Below are positions 60,656-64,000 of a stretch of DNA of 64,000 bases, piece after piece; positions within the stretch are counted from its first letter, which is position 1; each line of letters opens with the position of its first letter. This DNA comes from Halostella limicola (lineage in GTDB: Archaea > Halobacteriota > Halobacteria > Halobacteriales > Natronoarchaeaceae). The stretch is from the NCBI RefSeq assembly GCF_003675875.1, contig NZ_RCDI01000004.1:310001-374000 (forward strand). The letters run 5' to 3'. The position numbers and the translations under genes were made by a program. The notes beneath the pieces were generated by a model that made no database searches, was not told where the DNA came from, and saw only the letters and a program-made list of their open reading frames with translations.

Positions 60656-61258
60656 ATGACCGAAAGATCGCCGAGGGCGAACGACAGTTCGACTCCTGAA
60701 AGCACGAACCGTCGGCGGTTCCTCAGAGGAACCGCCGCCGTCGCGACGACGGGCGCTGGCATCTCCGCATTCGGGGGCGTCGTGGCGGCGCACTTCCCGG
60801 CAGAACTCGACGTCGACGTACAGCCGGGCAACGAGGACAACTTCGTCGACCTCGACGAGCACGAGTCCGTCACCGTCGCGGTGTTTCGCAGCGAGTTCCT
60901 CGACGGCGACGGCGAGGCGGCGGTGTTCGACCCCACGGACGAACCCGTCCGGTATCGGTTCGGATCCCGGAGCGAACTGGACGACGGGGACGGTGCTCGG
61001 CCGACCGACGGCGGAACCGTGGAGACGTTCGACGCTCACAGCGAGGAGGGAGAGAGTCGCGCGGCGCTCGTGCTCGACTTCCCGGTCGCGGAGACGGGGT
61101 TCGACGGCGGCGAGGAGACGGCGTGGCTGTACTGGGAGCGCGACGACTCGGGCGAGCACGGCTACGCCGGGTACGATACCCTCACGGTGTATGAGAACGA
61201 GGTCTCGAACCACGAAATCGTCGACCTTCTCAGGGCATCGATGAACTCGACGTCGTAA
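60656..61258 (+). CDS. Tat-exported acidic protein, function unknown
   Basis: A 200-residue protein with a Tat signal (NRRRFLRGTAAVATTGAGIS) and no lipobox, so it is soluble outside the cell or cell-surface bound. The mature part is very acidic with beta-strand-like blocks (VTVAVFRSEFLDGDGEAAVF, TAWLYWERDDSGEHG). No domain recognised; it could be a cell-surface or metal-binding protein. Confidence 0.7.
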   Translation: MTERSPRANDSSTPESTNRRRFLRGTAAVATTGAGISAFGGVVAAHFPAELDVDVQPGNEDNFVDLDEHESVTVAVFRSEFLDGDGEAAVFDPTDEPVRYRFGSRSELDDGDGARPTDGGTVETFDAHSEEGESRAALVLDFPVAETGFDGGEETAWLYWERDDSGEHGYAGYDTLTVYENEVSNHEIVDLLRASMNSTS

Positions 61259-61374
61259 CGGGCGATCTTCGGGGCCACCTTCGAACGGTCCGACGCGGTC
61301 GATGATCCGGCGTTCTCGGGTTCTGGACTCGGAGAGCGTCTCCGCTGGTAAACTGGATCGCTTCTTCGAGTCGT

Positions 61375-61587
61375 CTACTGCTCATCCTCCGGAACGTCGA
61401 TTGCCAGCGTGATCGAGACCGGATCGACCTGCTGGGACAGCATCACGTTCTCTACGGTCTCCTCGTCGACGTTGCGTACCGTTCCTTCGACGGAAAAGTC
61501 GATCGTCTGACCGTCGTCGCGTCGCGATAGTTCGAGGTCGCTGACGTCGGTCTGGCCGAGGTTTATCGAGACTTCTTTCGTGGGCAT
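61375..61587 (-). CDS. hypothetical protein, 70 aa
   Basis: Begins MPTKEVSINLGQTDV and forms an all-beta pattern (DGQTIDFSVEGTVRNVDEETV; VSITLAIDVPEDEQ) with alternating charges. No cysteines or signal peptide. Compatible with a small halophilic beta domain, function unknown. Codon use like the neighbours. Confidence 0.55.
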   Translation of the reverse strand: MPTKEVSINLGQTDVSDLELSRRDDGQTIDFSVEGTVRNVDEETVENVMLSQQVDPVSITLAIDVPEDEQ

Positions 61588-61837
61588 CAGGTTAGGTGAT
61601 TCGACGGGAACACGCATAAAGACCGGGTGAGATTTGCGTCATAGAACCCGCGTAACAACCGATATCGACGGAATCTTCCCGTCCATCGAATGCGCAGATC
61701 GGGAGACTGCGAGTTCCCGCGGCGACCGACGACCGCCGCGCAACGCCTTACCGCGTCAGTCGGCGCAGAGCGCCTCACGGGACCGTAAGTAAGCCTCGAC
61801 GGGTAGGTTTATCAGTTCAGTCGCCGAACTCGGGGCG

Positions 61838-62599
61838 ATGACAGACGCCTCGCGGACGATCGGCGCGGTCGAGACGGCCTGCACCGTCATCGACGTGCTG
61901 GAGGACCGCCTCGAGGTCGGCGTCTCCGAACTCGCCGACGAACTGGGAGTGACGAAAGGGACCGCGCACAGCTATCTCGCGTCCCTGGAAAAACGCGGGT
62001 TCGTCGTCGCGGAAGACGGCCGTTACAGCCTCAGCCTCCGGTATCTCGGGCTGGGCGAGACGGTGCGGAACCGGATCGAGGCCGTCGACGTGGTCGAGGC
62101 GGAGCTCGCAGGGCTCGCGAGCGAGTTCGGCGAACGTGCCCAGTTCGGGATGCCGGAGGGCGGCAGAGCCGTCTACGTCCACCGCGAGACGGGATCCGAG
62201 GCGGTGAACTCGACGTTTCGCGTCGGCGACTACGAGTACCTCCACGCCGTCGCGCTCGGAAAGGCGATGCTCGCGCACCTCCCCGACGAGCGGGTCGACG
62301 CCGCGGTGGACGAGCACGGGCTTCCGGCGTACACGGAAAACACCGTCGCGACGCGAGCGGAGCTTGACGAGCACCTGGAGCGGATCCGGGAGCGAGGGTA
62401 CGCGGTCGACGACGAGGAGCGGGTCCGTGGCGTCCGATGTCTCGCCGTGCCGGTGCTTCGCGACGGCGGCGACGTCGTCGGCGCGATGAGCGTCTCCGGG
62501 CCGAAGCGACGGATGACCGACGAGCGGCTGGAAGGGGAAATTCTGGACGGCCTCCGACGTGCCGTCAACGTGGTCGAGGTGAACGCCCAGCTGTCGTAA
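61838..62599 (+). CDS. IclR-family transcriptional regulator
   Basis: A 253-residue regulator with HTH VGVSELADELGVTKGTAHSYL and the effector domain (HAVALGKAMLAHLPDERVDA; AVPVLRDGGDVVGAMSVSG). GTTTATC about 25-30 bases upstream predicts a leaderless transcript. It is convergent and touching the CoA-transferase gene, which it might control. Confidence 0.9.
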   Translation: MTDASRTIGAVETACTVIDVLEDRLEVGVSELADELGVTKGTAHSYLASLEKRGFVVAEDGRYSLSLRYLGLGETVRNRIEAVDVVEAELAGLASEFGERAQFGMPEGGRAVYVHRETGSEAVNSTFRVGDYEYLHAVALGKAMLAHLPDERVDAAVDEHGLPAYTENTVATRAELDEHLERIRERGYAVDDEERVRGVRCLAVPVLRDGGDVVGAMSVSGPKRRMTDERLEGEILDGLRRAVNVVEVNAQLS

Positions 62600-63838
62600 C
62601 TACTCCGGCGGCGCGACCACGTCCTCGTCGACGAGCCGGTCGACGGTCGCGTCGTCGTACCCCGCCGCGGTCAGGATCTCCCGCGTGTGTTCGCCGAGCA
62701 GCGGCGGATACCGTCGGATCGACGTCGGCGTTCGGGAGAAGTGCATCGGCGACCCCGGCATCTCCACCTCGCCGGCGGTCGGGTGCTCGACGGACCGGCG
62801 CATGCCGCGGGCCTTCACCTGCGGGTCGTCGAACACGTCCGCCATGTCGCGGACGTCGCTGGCGGGAACGCCGTGTTCGTCCATGACGTCGAGGAACGCG
62901 TCCGTCGAATACGTGGCAATCTCCTCGGCGAGGAGGGCGTCGAGGTCGTCGCGGTTGTCCACGCGGTCGGCGTTGGTCGCGAAGCGGTCGTCGTCCGCCA
63001 GTTCCTCGCGACCGATCGCCTCGCAGAACCGCGGCCAGATGTTCTCGGACGCGACGGCGACGACGACGTACCCGTCGCACGTCTCGAACGCTTGATACGG
63101 GGCGATCGTGGGGTGCTTGCTCCCCATCCGTCCCGGCGGATCGCCGGTCGCGAAGTAGTTCGAGGCCATGTACGTCATCCACGCCACCTGCCCGTCGAGG
63201 AGGCTGACGTCGATCTTCTGGCCGCCCCCGCCACCGATCTCTCGCTCAAGCAGCGCCGCCAGAACGGCCTGCGTCGCGTACATCCCCGCGCCGATGTCGG
63301 CGATGGCGACGCCCACCCGGACCGGTATGCTGTCCTCCGCGCCGGTGATGCTCATGAGCCCGCCCTCCGCCTGCATGATGATGTCGTACGCCGGGCGGTC
63401 CCGGTCCGGCCCCCACTCGCCGTAGCCCGACAGCGAGCAGTAGATCAGTTCGGGGTTTCGCTCCCGCAGGTCCTCGTAGCCGAGACCCCACTCGTCCATC
63501 TTCCCGACGCGGAAGTTCTCGACGACGACGTCGGCGTCGGCCGCGAGGTCCCGGAACACGTCCCGACCCTCCTCGCTGGCCAGGTTCAGCGCTATCGAGC
63601 GCTTGTTCCGGTTGACGCTCAGGTAGTACGCCGCCTCGTCGCTCTCGCCGTACGTCGGCGGGTGCCAGCCGCGGGTCTGGTCGCCGACGCCGGGTCGCTC
63701 GACCTTGATCACGTCCGCGCCGAGGTCGCCCAGCTGCATCGTGCAGAACGGGCCGACGAGGACGCGGGACGCGTCGAGGACGGTCAGGCCGTCGAGCGGT
63801 CCCGCGTCGCCGTCCGGGTCTCTCGCTTCGCCGGTCAT
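62600..63838 (-). CDS. class III CoA-transferase (CaiB/BaiF family)
   Basis: A 412-residue enzyme moving CoA between carboxylic acids via an enzyme-anhydride. Opening: GLTVLDASRVLVGPFCTMQLGDLGADVIKVE; catalytic Asp in PAYDIIMQAEGGLMSITG; closing ends with LLGEHTREIL. Likely acts on an organic acid such as mesaconate, succinate or formate/oxalate; substrate not determinable. ATG 63838 begins MTGEARDPDGDAGPLDG. Its upstream sequence near 63921-63940 contains repeated GTTAA words. Confidence 0.9.
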   Translation of the reverse strand: MTGEARDPDGDAGPLDGLTVLDASRVLVGPFCTMQLGDLGADVIKVERPGVGDQTRGWHPPTYGESDEAAYYLSVNRNKRSIALNLASEEGRDVFRDLAADADVVVENFRVGKMDEWGLGYEDLRERNPELIYCSLSGYGEWGPDRDRPAYDIIMQAEGGLMSITGAEDSIPVRVGVAIADIGAGMYATQAVLAALLEREIGGGGGQKIDVSLLDGQVAWMTYMASNYFATGDPPGRMGSKHPTIAPYQAFETCDGYVVVAVASENIWPRFCEAIGREELADDDRFATNADRVDNRDDLDALLAEEIATYSTDAFLDVMDEHGVPASDVRDMADVFDDPQVKARGMRRSVEHPTAGEVEMPGSPMHFSRTPTSIRRYPPLLGEHTREILTAAGYDDATVDRLVDEDVVAPPE

Positions 63839-63862
63839 GATCGCTGACTGCGCGGGCCCCAC

Positions 63863-64000
63863 AGATGTTTCTCCCGGTTTCCGATCCTGGTTGCCGACGC
63901 GCGAGAAGGAACGTACAGTTCGTTAACACTTGGTTAATTAGGGGACGGCTCCGCGTAGCAACGGCGACCCTATCCCACGGCGTCGGCCGAAGCACACGAG
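63863..64000. other. window end, no gene seen
   Basis: The 138 bases between the CoA-transferase start region and the window end carry a repeated GTTAA (GTTAACACTTGGTTAATTAG at 63922-63941), perhaps an operator. Confidence 0.3.

Noticed and set aside
1-64000. CRISPR array, rRNA genes, intact insertion sequence or replication-initiator gene
   Set aside because: No regularly spaced repeat, no rRNA-like stretch, no transposase apart from the lone recombinase and no Orc1/Cdc6-type protein were found.

Overview
The window is chromosomal DNA of a haloarchaeon (class Halobacteria). It is GC-rich throughout, the predicted proteins are strongly acidic, and many genes have an archaeal TATA box about 25-30 bases before the start codon, which implies leaderless transcripts. 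Exported proteins carry twin-arginine (Tat) signals, several as lipoproteins. The tRNA has the A1-U72 acceptor pair of archaeal initiators, and families typical of haloarchaea are present (aRNase J, DUF7504-like, AzlC/AzlD, Lut proteins, XacD-like enolase-superfamily dehydratase).

Region 1 (1-16200) is mostly housekeeping and stress: the 3' end of a zinc alcohol dehydrogenase, a flavin-binding split-barrel protein, two small membrane proteins, CoA-disulfide reductase, a methyltransferase preceded by a small leaderless ORF, a sulfur-cluster-type HTH regulator, pirin, a CNNM/CorC-type membrane protein, thymidine kinase, two macro-domain paralogues on either side of an initiator-like tRNA and aRNase J, a DUF7504-like/zinc-ribbon pair, an EamA transporter, an Lrp/AsnC regulator and an M24 peptidase.

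Region 2 (16357-25246) holds a partial Ebo-like cluster: a type I phosphodiesterase transcribed away from a tightly coupled TatD-like hydrolase, TIM-barrel isomerase and UbiA prenyltransferase, with a perfect 14-bp palindrome in the shared promoter region. MgtE follows, then a second copy of the TIM-barrel enzyme fused by overlap to a tiny zinc protein, then an AT-rich gene-free island of about 540 bases and a Gfo/Idh oxidoreductase.

Region 3 (25488-58002) is a large sugar-acid and organic-acid catabolic island. It has enolase-superfamily dehydratases (two), a UxaA-type dehydratase encoded as three overlapping genes, mannonate dehydratase UxuA, a complete TRAP transporter, three SDRs, three zinc alcohol dehydrogenases, a 2-hydroxyacid dehydrogenase, a fumarylacetoacetate-hydrolase-family enzyme, a lactonase, a uronate-dehydrogenase-like enzyme, glycerate 2-kinase, a lactate-racemase homologue, a fused lactate-utilisation Lut system and two IclR regulators. 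Together they suggest import of hexuronates or aldonates, oxidation or reduction, dehydration to 2-keto-3-deoxy acids, and handling of the lactate and glycerate end products.

Region 4 (58003-64000) starts with a hairpin-rich leader and a lone tyrosine recombinase, followed by small zinc-ribbon, Tat-exported and hypothetical proteins (accessory DNA), then an IclR regulator convergent with a class III CoA-transferase. No rRNA, CRISPR array or intact insertion sequence was seen.
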